In this document: in pieces, positions 37,012 through 46,600 of the stretch | Layout: every line of letters begins with the position of its first letter | Position numbering within the stretch: position 1 is the first letter of the stretch | Assembly (NCBI GenBank): GCA_024138025.1 | Contig: JAMXBD010002258.1 | Location: 154,260 to 218,259 of the forward strand | Reading direction: 5' to 3' | DNA: 64,000 bases | Origin: Combretum micranthum | Taxonomy: Eukaryota; Streptophyta; Magnoliopsida; Myrtales; Combretaceae | Made by a program: the position numbers and the translations under genes | The notes under the pieces: model-generated | Databases searched by the model: none | Told to the model about the DNA's origin: nothing | Seen by the model: only the letters and a program-made list of their open reading frames with translations

Positions 37012-37693
37012 CTGGTTTGACCATAAGAGCATGGGGTTATTATAAAAGTTATATGGATTTATATTGCATAAAAAATAGTTCAATGTGCACTAATATAGAG
37101 TTATAAATGAGTTCAGTTGGAACGGTAATAATATTAAGATTAGATTCAAGTTTGATGAGTTTGGTTTAAAATAGCACTTGATGAGTGCAAGCTCAATATA
37201 ATTAAACTTAATTAAGTTTGATATTTTATATATATATAATATAATATAATATAATATTAAGGTTATTATCCTTTTGTTGTATTCCAACTTTCAATATGGT
37301 ATTACAAGTATGTACATATATATAGACACACACACATCACTGTGTGTTTGTGTGAACTAGGTATTTGTTCTATTCCACATAATATGCTCGTTGTTTTCAC
37401 TCTTGAACAAAAGTCATCGTTGATTTCCTTGTCCAAATTCATCTTTGTCAACGTGGTACGTACATGTGGATTCTAATCAATCTTCATAGCACGCCATGAA
37501 ACTCTAGCTCAATCCAATGACCATTTAAAACGTAAAAAAATATGAAATATGGAGTTGCACGCTACTTAGCAAATGTTTAAGGAGATAGACCCAACAAAAA
37601 ATTGAAATGAAACTGAGAAAATGCAAGTTTTGAGATAAGTCAATACCTTTCTCACTAGCCTAATATAATTAGCACCACATTGGTGAAAAAAAA
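37012..37693. promoter_or_regulatory. Former intron and promoter of Pin2-like copy 4
   Basis: 37285-37375 ('GTATTACAAGTATGTACATATATATAG', 'TGTGTGAACTAGGTAT') matches the promoter blocks of copies 1 and 5. 37540-37690 ('GGAGTTGCACGCTACTTAGCAAATGTTT') matches 56850-56880 nearly base for base. The start codon region itself is gone. Confidence 0.5.
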
Positions 37694-38063
37694 TGACGCA
37701 ATGTGAAAGCGTTTAAAACAGAAACCGATAGCAACGATCAATTTCAAACGTGAACTTAATCACACAATTGTCAAGACAATTGCAATTTTAGAGAATTTCT
37801 CTCATAACAACGTTTCAAATTTCAATAATATTCAAAGTCTTTTTTTAACAAAAATAAACCTAAATGACTATTTATAGCATTACAAAGGAAATTCAAAAGA
37901 TGAAATCCTAAAAAATAGATAATAAATGCAAATAAAGACTAATGATACATCATCATTGGCTTTAAATCCTTGTCAATTTCAAATATTAACTGACATTAAA
38001 TACAATTAAATCCATGTCGGTTTCAACGTTTTGACATTGAAGGCCAACTTTAATGCTTCTACA
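37694..38063 (-). repeat. 3' LTR of the chromovirus-like element
   Basis: 370 bp, TG...CA ends, paired with 42891-43259. Confidence 0.9.
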
Positions 38064-39460
38064 TTATTCTCTCCCCCCTGGAAAGAACTCGACCCTGAAT
38101 TCTCATCTAGAGATAAAGATGTATCATCAGGATAAAATGGATATAAATCCGCAACATTGAAAGTTCTTGAAATAGCCATAGTCGTAGGAAGATCAACAAC
38201 ATAAGCATTGTCATTGATCTTTTGAACAATCTTGTAAGGTCCATACTTCTTTGGTTGCATCTTATTGTAGGTACCCATGGGAATCCTCTCTTTCCTCAGA
38301 AAAACCATTACTTGATCCTACCTTTGTCTTGAATGCAGTCTTCCACTCATCCCCTGGTCTCACCCTAATCTAATGATGACCACTCCTCAAGTCAATCTTG
38401 GAAAAAATGATTGCCCCACTCAACCAGTCAAGCATGTCCTCAATACGAGGAATTGGGAACTTATAAGCAATGGTGATCCTGTTGATAGCTCTACTATCAA
38501 CACACATCCTCTAACTCCCATCTTTCTTAGGAGTTAACAATGCGGACACGTCGCAAGCGCTCAGACTTTCCCTGATGAATCCCTTATCTAATAACTCTTG
38601 AACCTTTTCCTGTAGGATCTCTGTTTCCTTGGGACTCATCGTATAATGTAGTACATTAGGAAGACTTGCCCCAAGCAATAAATCAATTTGGTGCTGAATA
38701 TCTCTCAAAGGAGGAAGCCCCTCTAGCAAATCATCTGGCACCACATCCTTGAACTCCTCCAATACCTGTTTCACCTCTACTAGGACCTCATCACTACCTT
38801 CCTCATCCACCTTCAACACACTCTTCACCACTAAAACCTGCACTTCTTTAGATTCTTTCATGGTCTCCTCCATCTCCTTCTCAGATTTAGCAATAGTAAA
38901 AAAGGAACGTCCTTCAGGCTTAGAGCTTTTGGGACGCGAGACTACCTTAAAGGTAGCAAGTTGTACTTCACACCATCTTTCTTTAACTTGTACTTATTTT
39001 CCTTCCCACCATGTTGAGCATCAACATCGAATTGCCATGGCTACCCAAATAATAGATGATAGGCATCCATGTCCACCTTATCACAGTAGACTTCATCTTT
39101 GAACTTGCCAATAGACAATGGCACTCTACACCTCTCATGCACATCAATCCACTTAGTAGCCTTAATCCATCCAATGGTGTATGGATTAGGATGCTTCTCA
39201 ACCGGCAGCTGTAATTATTTAATTACCTATCTACCAATGATATTCTGACTAATCCCGCTATCCACTATCAAATCAAATACTCTCCCACCAATCGTACACC
39301 TGGTATGAAATAACTGGTGCCTCTAACTATCTCCTTCCATGCCTAGGTGCCAACATAAGCCTTTTGATAACATAGAAAGGTTCATAGTCCTCAGAGTCTT
39401 CTCCATAATAGTCATCATCCCCATCAGGTTCACAGCATACCAATTCATTCTCTTTTCTCT
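38006..39460 (-). pseudogene. pol relic with RT-to-integrase deletion
   Basis: Minus-strand order: degenerate protease (a VVDMDACHLLLGRPW-like block near 39040-39110 and KENKYKLKKDGVKYNLLP after it); an RT start at 38511-38873 (EFKDVVPDDLLEGLPPLRDI, ALLTPKKDGS); and on to 38340 ([19 protein letters not shown], then EWKTAFKTK). At about 38330 the RT stops before the catalytic YxDD box and joins directly to the integrase C-terminus (38006-38325: [48 protein letters not shown]). RT palm, RNase H and the integrase core are missing. Stops also interrupt the rest, so the copy was not self-mobile. Confidence 0.8.
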
Positions 39461-42400
39461 CTACAATATTAATAGTCCGCCTGTTGGGACACTCATTGGA
39501 TCGGTGCCCAAGTTGATTACAGCGGTAGCACTTACCCAGGATTGGCCTAGCATATGCATTGCTTGGCTTCTAGGCCTCTTTAGATTCCATAGGTCGCTTC
39601 TCCAATGCCTTTTCACTCCTCTTCTCTCCACTACTAGTAGGTTTTTCTGTAGCATTCTTTTCTTTGTCATCAACAACTTTACTAGTGCCTACACGCTCAA
39701 CTCTCTCACCTCCATATCTTCGATTACCACCATCAAACCTGGTGTTCCTCTCATGCAACATGACTTCAGTCCTCAACGCCATATTCTTAGCCTCACTCAT
39801 ATTCCTTAAAACAGTCACACTAATCTTATCTTTAATTTGTAATTTTAAACCATCTACATACCTGGCCACTTGCTGCCCTTCACTTTCCTTGAGATCATTA
39901 CGCTCCACCAATCTCATGAATTCGGCCATGTATTCATGAACGGTTCGTGGCCCCTGATGGCAACGTAGATACTGCTAAAACAATATATGCTCATAATTAG
40001 GCGGTAAAAACTCCCCCTTCAATAGCTGCTTCATACGGATCCACGTTCGTACCAGTTGTCTTCCTTCCTTCAACCGCCTACTCTGCACTCTCTCCCACCA
40101 GGTAGAAGCACCACCCTTTAACCTACAAGCCACCGTCTTAACCCTTTGCTCCTCTAGAACATCCTTATAATCAAAGAATCTCTCTATCTCCGTCAACTAA
40201 TCAAGAAGCTCTTCAATATTTAATGTACCATAAAGTAAGGGAGATCTACCTGTAGGTGAAAGTCTTCACCATCCGATTGATCGTAATCGTCGTAATCTTG
40301 GTAGCCTCTTTGGTTCCTGCCTCTACCATAACCACCCCTCATAGGTGGTTGTCTTCTCTCATACACCAATTCATCTTCCTTTGAATCTTATAAGAGATTT
40401 GTGCCCTCCTATCTGCACGGATGGGTGGATCAATTGGATTATGTAGATACCCCCTTTTTACCTATTTAAGGCTTTAATTTATAGTAAAAATTAATATTAT
40501 GTTAAGCCCGAAGATTATTACAAATACAATAATAAAAATAAAAAAAGAGAGAAAAAAAAAGAAATAAAAAAAGAGGAAGGAAAGGCAATAAATAAACAAA
40601 AAGGTAAAAATAAAAATTAAAAAAGAGAAAAAATAGTAATAAATAACAATAATTTTGTAAAATATTTTTTAGCTTGATATAATACTAGTTTTTATTATAA
40701 ATTTATTTTGGAATTAATTAAATTAGGTTTATTTATTAAATCTAATATTTTTGAAAAGTCTTAAATACAATTTTTTTGCAAAAGAAAAGGAGAAACAAGC
40801 CAAATGACATGTTAATGACGACGCACACGCAAACGCACACGTACACGCACACGCAGGAGACCGGGTTGGAATCATGCTCGGATCATCCTTTTTTTTTCTT
40901 TTACTTCGGGCGCGTGCACAGCATACGCGTCTCCTACCTCCAGAAGTCAATTTTTTGTGTGCAATGGGTCATTTTTGAAGCCTTTTTTTTTTTATCAATT
41001 TGGCTTCGTTTTTCACAAAATTAAATTGGGGATCTAGAAGAGCACTTGGGATACTACAAGTTTAAATCAAATTTTGGTATCAAAAACTGACTTTTGGTAC
41101 TTGAATATGAGATTGAAATTCAACGAGCATGCATTTTTTTTTTACACAATTTCCAAGTTCATAAGTTCAATTCATTTGAATAATTTAGACTTCCAATATC
41201 ACGAATTAGGCTTAATTAATGACAATCAACACAATTCCAATGTTAATTGCACTTGGAAATTACAAAAACGTGATCAATTAAGCTTGAAAACCCAAATTTG
41301 CAAATTCGCGTGTTCTTGATTCCTTAATGAATCTCCCTCCAAATTCGACCTCTAATTAGTATAAATAGGAGTCCAATTCCTTGTTTCCATCATCTACAGC
41401 CCCAGAAATCACTAAGAAACACCCAAAATAGCTTGAATAAAAGATTAGAGCTCTTAGGTGCGAATTCGAAATTTTCGAATTCATTAGATTTCAGAAGTTT
41501 TCAAGCGATTGAGTATTGCAGGAAGCTTTAGGAAGTTCTGATCTATCTTTTAGAAGCTTTGGATCAATCTTAGGAGTTCAATCACCCTTTTCACAAAGAA
41601 CCACCGCCAGTCGCCATTTTCGAAGCTTAAAACCACCACTTCCAGTCAATCTTGATCCACACTATTACCATAGGAGGTATGTGTCCCCGAATCTATCAAT
41701 TTTGCAAGCTTAGGCGTCTTAAACCACCAAAGCTAGTGGTTTTCAAATTTTCCAATCAAACTCCGGTTTTCCTCCAACGGGTTGCTCCGTTCAGACTCTA
41801 AAATCCGACCAGACCTTCTCCAGATCCAAGTTCAACCCGAGTTTTTTTCTCAAAAATAAAAAAAGGAAAAATGATAAAAAAAATTAAAAAATAAAAAATA
41901 TGCATGGAAAAGGTTTTGTCACTTAAAAGAATTTTTATTTTTTTTAAATACAAATAAATTTGATTGCTTATAAGCTCATATTGAAAAATTCTGGATTTTC
42001 TAAAAATCTCAAAAATTAAGAAACTTAAAGTGAAAAGAATTTCAAAATCTAAAATAAATCAGCAAATTAAATTTTTATAAAAAGAATTACGTTTCGTCTA
42101 ATCCCGATTAGCAGGTACGTAGGCACTTTTGGGGCAACTTAAAATCCAAAAAAATTATTTTTGTTCCACTATATTTTGTAAATTTCAAATTATTAATTTA
42201 TTTGTAAATATAGATGATTTCTTCATTAACAAATAAAATTGTAAATATGGAAATTCATAAAATTTAATTTATTTTTTGTTTTATTTTTCGAGCATTAAAA
42301 GGATAAATTTTAAATTATGAATTTTTAAGTGGTAACCATATGGTTTTATAGGATAGCCCCTGAACTCAAAATTTCTGGTTTATAAAGTTTGGTTTTAAAT

Positions 42401-42857
42401 CAAATTTTTTCACAGACTAGTAGTTAAGTTAGGATCAACCAACTCATTGGTCCTAACTTATATTTTTTCCTGATTTCAATCGGGTGGCGACTCCAAAATG
42501 TTTTTCAAAATTAAATTTCTTTTACTTCTTAGTCGAAGGTTCGTATTAAATGGGTTCGGGTTTGATACGAATCGGAATAAAAGAAATTAAACCAAAAATG
42601 AAAAATCTAGGCTCGATAGATTATCATAATCTTCTCTTACCCTAGGCCGTCTCCCACCATCAATCCTACCCTATTAGCATCAACTCCCATGGCATCAAAC
42701 TACTCAATCAAAGTCTCGACAAGCTATTATTCCCACCCTAATCTTTGATCCATGGCATCCACCACTACCTTTAGAACGATTGATCAGCCCCTTAGACTTC
42801 GGCATCATGAACACCGTCATGAGTGTGACCGCTGTTAGCATCGTTGCCAGAAGACAT
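39461..42857 (-). pseudogene. gag relic, split by a solo LTR
   Basis: It starts at 42857 (MSSGNDANSGHTHDG) 18 bases inside the primer site. It is interrupted at 42618/40442 by a 2.2-kb solo LTR and resumes at 40441 (DNPIDPPIRADRR). The gag core is at 39975-40196 (EIERFFDYKDVLEEQRVK, ASTWWERVQ) and 39570-39929 (MAEFMRLVERNDLKESEGQQ, VARYVDGLK). The CCHC zinc knuckle is at about 39500-39545 (CYRCNQLGHRSNEC). Several frames are needed. The family is retrotransposon gag of Ty3/gypsy chromoviruses. Confidence 0.75.
40442..42618 (+). repeat. Solo LTR nested in gag (TGTAGATACCCCC family)
   Basis: Begins TGTAGATACCCCC and ends GGCTCGATA (expected CA mutated). Flanked by a perfect 5-base duplication GATTA (40437-40441 and 42619-42623), and the gag reading continues across once it is skipped. 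It has a TATAAATAGGA box at 41358-41368 on the plus strand and the 'GGTGGCGACTCCAAAA' block at 42482-42497 common in Tekay/Del LTRs. Purine-rich stretch at 40540-40640. It has no internal sequence. A short AC/CG-alternating patch lies at 40821-40856. Confidence 0.85.
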
Positions 42858-42890
42858 ATTGCAGGATCTCATCTTGCTCTGATACCAATC

Positions 42891-43259
42891 TGACGCAGAG
42901 TGAAAGCGTTTAAAATAGAAGCCGATAGCAATGATCAATTTTAAACGTGAACTTATTCACACAATTGTCAAGACAATTGCAATTTAAGAGAATTTCTCTC
43001 ATAATAGAGTTTCAAATTTCAATAATATTCAAAGTCTTCTTTTTACAAAAATAAACCTAAATGACTATTTATAGCATTACAAAGGAAATTCAAAAGATAG
43101 AATTCTAAAAGACAGATAATAAATGCAAATAAAGACTAATAATACATCCTCATTGGTTTTAAACCTTATCAATTTCAAATATTAACTAACATTAAATACA
43201 ATTAAATCCGTGTCGGTTTCAACATTTTGACATTGAAGGCCGACTTTAATGCTTCTGCA
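42891..43259 (-). repeat. 5' LTR of the chromovirus-like element
   Basis: 369 bp, paired with 37694-38063. The primer site is next to it at 42876-42887. Confidence 0.9.
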
Positions 43260-43596
43260 TTCGAAAATCGTTGAACTAAATCGCTTGCAATAGCGCATTG
43301 TTGAATCATCGAATCTCATTCAATCTTGATGACATATATAATACATTATTGCCTCGATTCGATACAGCATAAGCTTTAAGGAAAGATTTATAAAGCGGGA
43401 GGAAAAGAGGAAGAGATTAAGGGGGAAAAAACTAATAAGTTTTTTATTTTATCTTAATAGTAAAAAGAAGATTTGGATAAAATGAGAAGCTTAGATTGGT
43501 ACCCTACGTCCCCTCCGCAACCATGAATTAAGTTGCTGAAAAACGTAAAGTGTAAAAGCTAAAAATATGTAGAAGTCAAAGTGGCTCAAAGGAAGG
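43260..43596. other. 5' flank of Pin2-like copy 4 between two insertions
   Basis: 43262-43310 continues the homology of 1782-1830. No gene. Confidence 0.45.
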
Positions 43597-43645
43597 TGAA
43601 ATAGCCATGAAATTCCTTAATTTACATATTAATGTTATTGAAATG

Positions 43646-43691
<46 letters not shown>

Positions 43692-46376
43692 ACGCGCACT
43701 TGGATAACATAATTATTGTGTGTGTTAAACATGTGCTATTTTGTATGTGTATAGTTTAATGAAATTAATATTATTGTATGATATGTATAAATGTGCATAT
43801 AGTGTAATGAATATGTGTATCTTTTTCAAATTAATATGCATGTGATATGTTTAGAATTTAATAAAATTATTTTTGAATTGTTTAGATTAATGACAGAAAT
43901 TTGGCAAACTTTGAGTCCACTTTTTAAGCCTAAATACAACTCAAATGCATTTGAAATTAACCCAAATTAACCTTAGGTCAAATATACCCCTAATGACAAT
44001 TGTTGGATGGGTATTGGCTTGGTTTTAAACAAGTTAGGACCTCTTTTTGGCAGCCCTGTTTCCCCATACGAATTTTCTTTCTTTTTTTTTTTCTTCTTTC
44101 TTTCTTTCTTTTCCATCTCAAAATCTTAAACCCTAATCCAAGATCAATTACAAGCTTTAGAATTTAAACATCATTCTAAGCCAAGATTTAGTCATGTGAG
44201 TTTAATGCAAGCTTTATCTTTTTATTTTATGTTCTATATTGTGTTTGGTTGTAAAGGTTAGATAGAAATGAGTTTTATGTACAAATTGGTATGGGATTAA
44301 TTTGGTGCATTGATGATAGTTTGAGTAGGATTATATGGCTAAAGGAGTGGTAGTTTATATCTTATGTGAATATTGATATGTGAGGATGAGTGTTTTGGAA
44401 AATTGAAGAATTGAGTAGTTGAGGAGTAGATTTAAAGTGTGATTAGTGTTTTGATGATTAGAAGTAGCATTCATGTCGTTAGGATAGTGTTTGTAACATA
44501 TAACAAGCTTTGGAAAGTTTAGACTAAGTTTGGGGAATTTTTGAAAGTGAACAAATTTTGTAATAAAATAGGGGAAATAAAAAACATTTTTGTATAGGCT
44601 TAATTTTGATCGTACACAGGCATCTGGCACTTCTACGCCGCCGGGGTATAGGCGGTGTTGGAAGTGGACAGGATCAAATTTCTTAAAGCCGTTTAAACGC
44701 TACCGGCTTTCACTAGAAAAGTCTGCCAGCGTTTATTTCTCAAAATGTACGCCGGCTACTGGGATTCCAACGCTGCCGGCTTAGGGGCGGTGTGGAATGG
44801 GATCAGAATCAGAATTTTTAACGCCGGGCTTAAGGCCGCCGGCGTAGGATCAAAGGCTACCAGCATACGTGGATACGCTGCCGGTGTTGGGGGTGTTCAC
44901 GGGCGTGGATCGACCCCGTGAACCTCTCGGCAATTTTTGGAAATTTGGATTTGGATTTGCATTCTACACCGGCTGAAAGCCGCCGGCGTAGAATGAAGGC
45001 TGTTGGCGTATGCTTGAATGCTGCCAGCGTTAGCAGTGTTGATTTTTTTTAGTGTATTAAACACCGGCTCAAAGCCGCCGGCTTTGAATGCCGGCGTATC
45101 CCCTGCACTTTTGAATTTCAAAAACTTTCTTCAAAATTTTTCGAAGTTTGATATATGATCAATTAAGTATTTGTTAAGTGTCCTGTGATATAATAGATGT
45201 TTGAATGCTTTATTATAACTTTGTATTAATTTATTTGGATTTCTTTGATTTATTATATTTTCAACTAGTTAATTAGTGCTTAAGCTAAATGTGAAATTTA
45301 ATATTGATTTAAACAGTGATAGATCCTCGCCCAGCCAACCCCATTAGTTCCCGAGCTATCTCAGGTACGCATTAACTTGCTTGTCTCTTTGCTAGGATAG
45401 GCATCAAAATCAAATTACTTTAAATTAAGAAAATCCTATTGATTGATGAGTGTTAATTGTCTTTGTTTGCCGTAGAATCTGGTTCGGAGAACGGCACCCT
45501 GCTCAGATTGGGGGCAGGGTACTTTCTCGTTAATGGATAGAATTATTTAGGAGATATGAGTATTCGAGCTACTCATATCAACCCCTTGAGCATCGTGATG
45601 CGTTACTCAGGATCCCCTAGTATTACGGGCTACGCCGGAATGGGGCTGCCTAGTCTGTATGAACAGTAGGGACCACTCAGGGAGGCGGACGTAATACTAG
45701 ATCCTTGTTGTTCAGAGTTTGAATACTCCCGTGTTGTTTTACTAACTAAAGATTTAATAATAAACCATTGATTGTTGCATAATGCATTTAGCCTAAGAAT
45801 GTGTGATCCACTTCGCATTTTATAATCGTTACTTGTGTACTGGGCCTTTGGCTCATATTTATCTATTTCAGGTGATGACTCCGATGAGTTCTATGCCAGT
45901 ATGGGGTACGGGAACCGACTTTGAAGCTTTTCTTGATTGTTTAGAGGATTAGAGATAACCATGGACTCAATGGAACCCTATGAATGTAATAGATTAGATG
46001 TGATTCCTTTTGATTGATGATGTAATTATAGTGATAGTTGGGTTGTGTTTTGAAGATTTTGTTAAGGCTTGTAAGAAGCCTTTGGATGTAATATGTATAT
46101 ATATATATATGTACTTAGCTATGTATGAGTTAAGTTGTATTCCTTTGCAAAATGTGTTGATAGTGTAGTAGTATAGCTTTGCTTAAGGTTTTAAAAAATA
46201 AAATATATATAATAATATCTAAAATTATGATTTCTATTAAATTATCTATATAGATTAGATAAACAATTACTCAAACAATTCTTTCAGACAACCTTACATA
46301 TAATCTTATAGGTTATATGTGGTTGGGGAACTGTTATCGCCTATTTCAAATATAGGGGTGATAGCGGGTCCTTACA
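43597..46376 (-). repeat. Solo LTR (TGTAAGGACCCG family), minus orientation
   Basis: Reading the minus strand from 46376: TGTAAGGACCCGC..., ending CA at 43597. Perfect flanking duplication GAAGG (43592-43596 and 46377-46381). Homologous to the plus-oriented solo LTR at 20009-22657. GC-rich GCCGGC module at 44620-45110. (TA)n(TG)n microsatellite near the 3' end at 43646-43691, and poly-pyrimidine at about 44078-44112. 2780 bp, no coding sequence. Confidence 0.85.
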
Positions 46377-46600
46377 GAAGGTGAGTGAACGCGATCATAG
46401 AGACGAGAGAAATCGCATTTCTAAGGAGGTTGCGATGAAGTTAGAATAAGGTAGAGAAGAGTAAGTTCGGATAAAGCTGAATACATATTTGAAAAGGTCA
46501 CTTGTACATAGAGGAGCTTTTTTTCTCCTTATAATCATACTTCAATCTATGAGGGCAACACTATTCTGATGTATTTCCCATTGACCTTGTTGAAAGATAG
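46377..46600. other. Upstream flank of Pin2-like copy 4
   Basis: 'GCATTTCTAAGGAGGTTGC' through 'AATCATACTTCAATCTATG' matches 57390-57437 and 57726-57830, that is, the upstream flank of copy 5 with an insertion removed. It shows that copies 4 and 5 share at least 1 kb of upstream DNA. Confidence 0.6.

Larger units (their letters stand above)
37694..43259 (-). mobile_element. Chromovirus-like Ty3/gypsy element, internally deleted
   Basis: Two matching LTRs: 3' LTR 37694-38063 and 5' LTR 42891-43259, both TGACGCA...TTCTRCA on the plus strand. A tRNA-iMet primer site (TGGTATCAGAGC on the minus strand, 42876-42887) lies three bases inside the 5' LTR. A polypurine tract (AGGGGGGAGAGAATAA) abuts the 3' LTR at 38064-38081. 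Without the nested solo LTR the element is only about 3.4 kb. I count about 29 differences between the LTRs by eye (near 8%), so the insertion is old. Flanking 5-base duplications are not clean (AAAAA versus TTCGA). It sits in the 5' flank of Pin2-like copy 4. Confidence 0.85.

Noticed and set aside
38749..39939. Plus-strand open frames up to 156 codons
   Set aside because: They are antisense shadows of the gag and protease/RT relics, which read convincingly on the minus strand.
44590..45121. Open frames of 60-90 codons on both strands in the 44.6-45.1 kb patch
   Set aside because: They run through the GC-rich palindromic module inside a solo LTR. GC-rich sequence lowers stop frequency, and opposing frames overlap.
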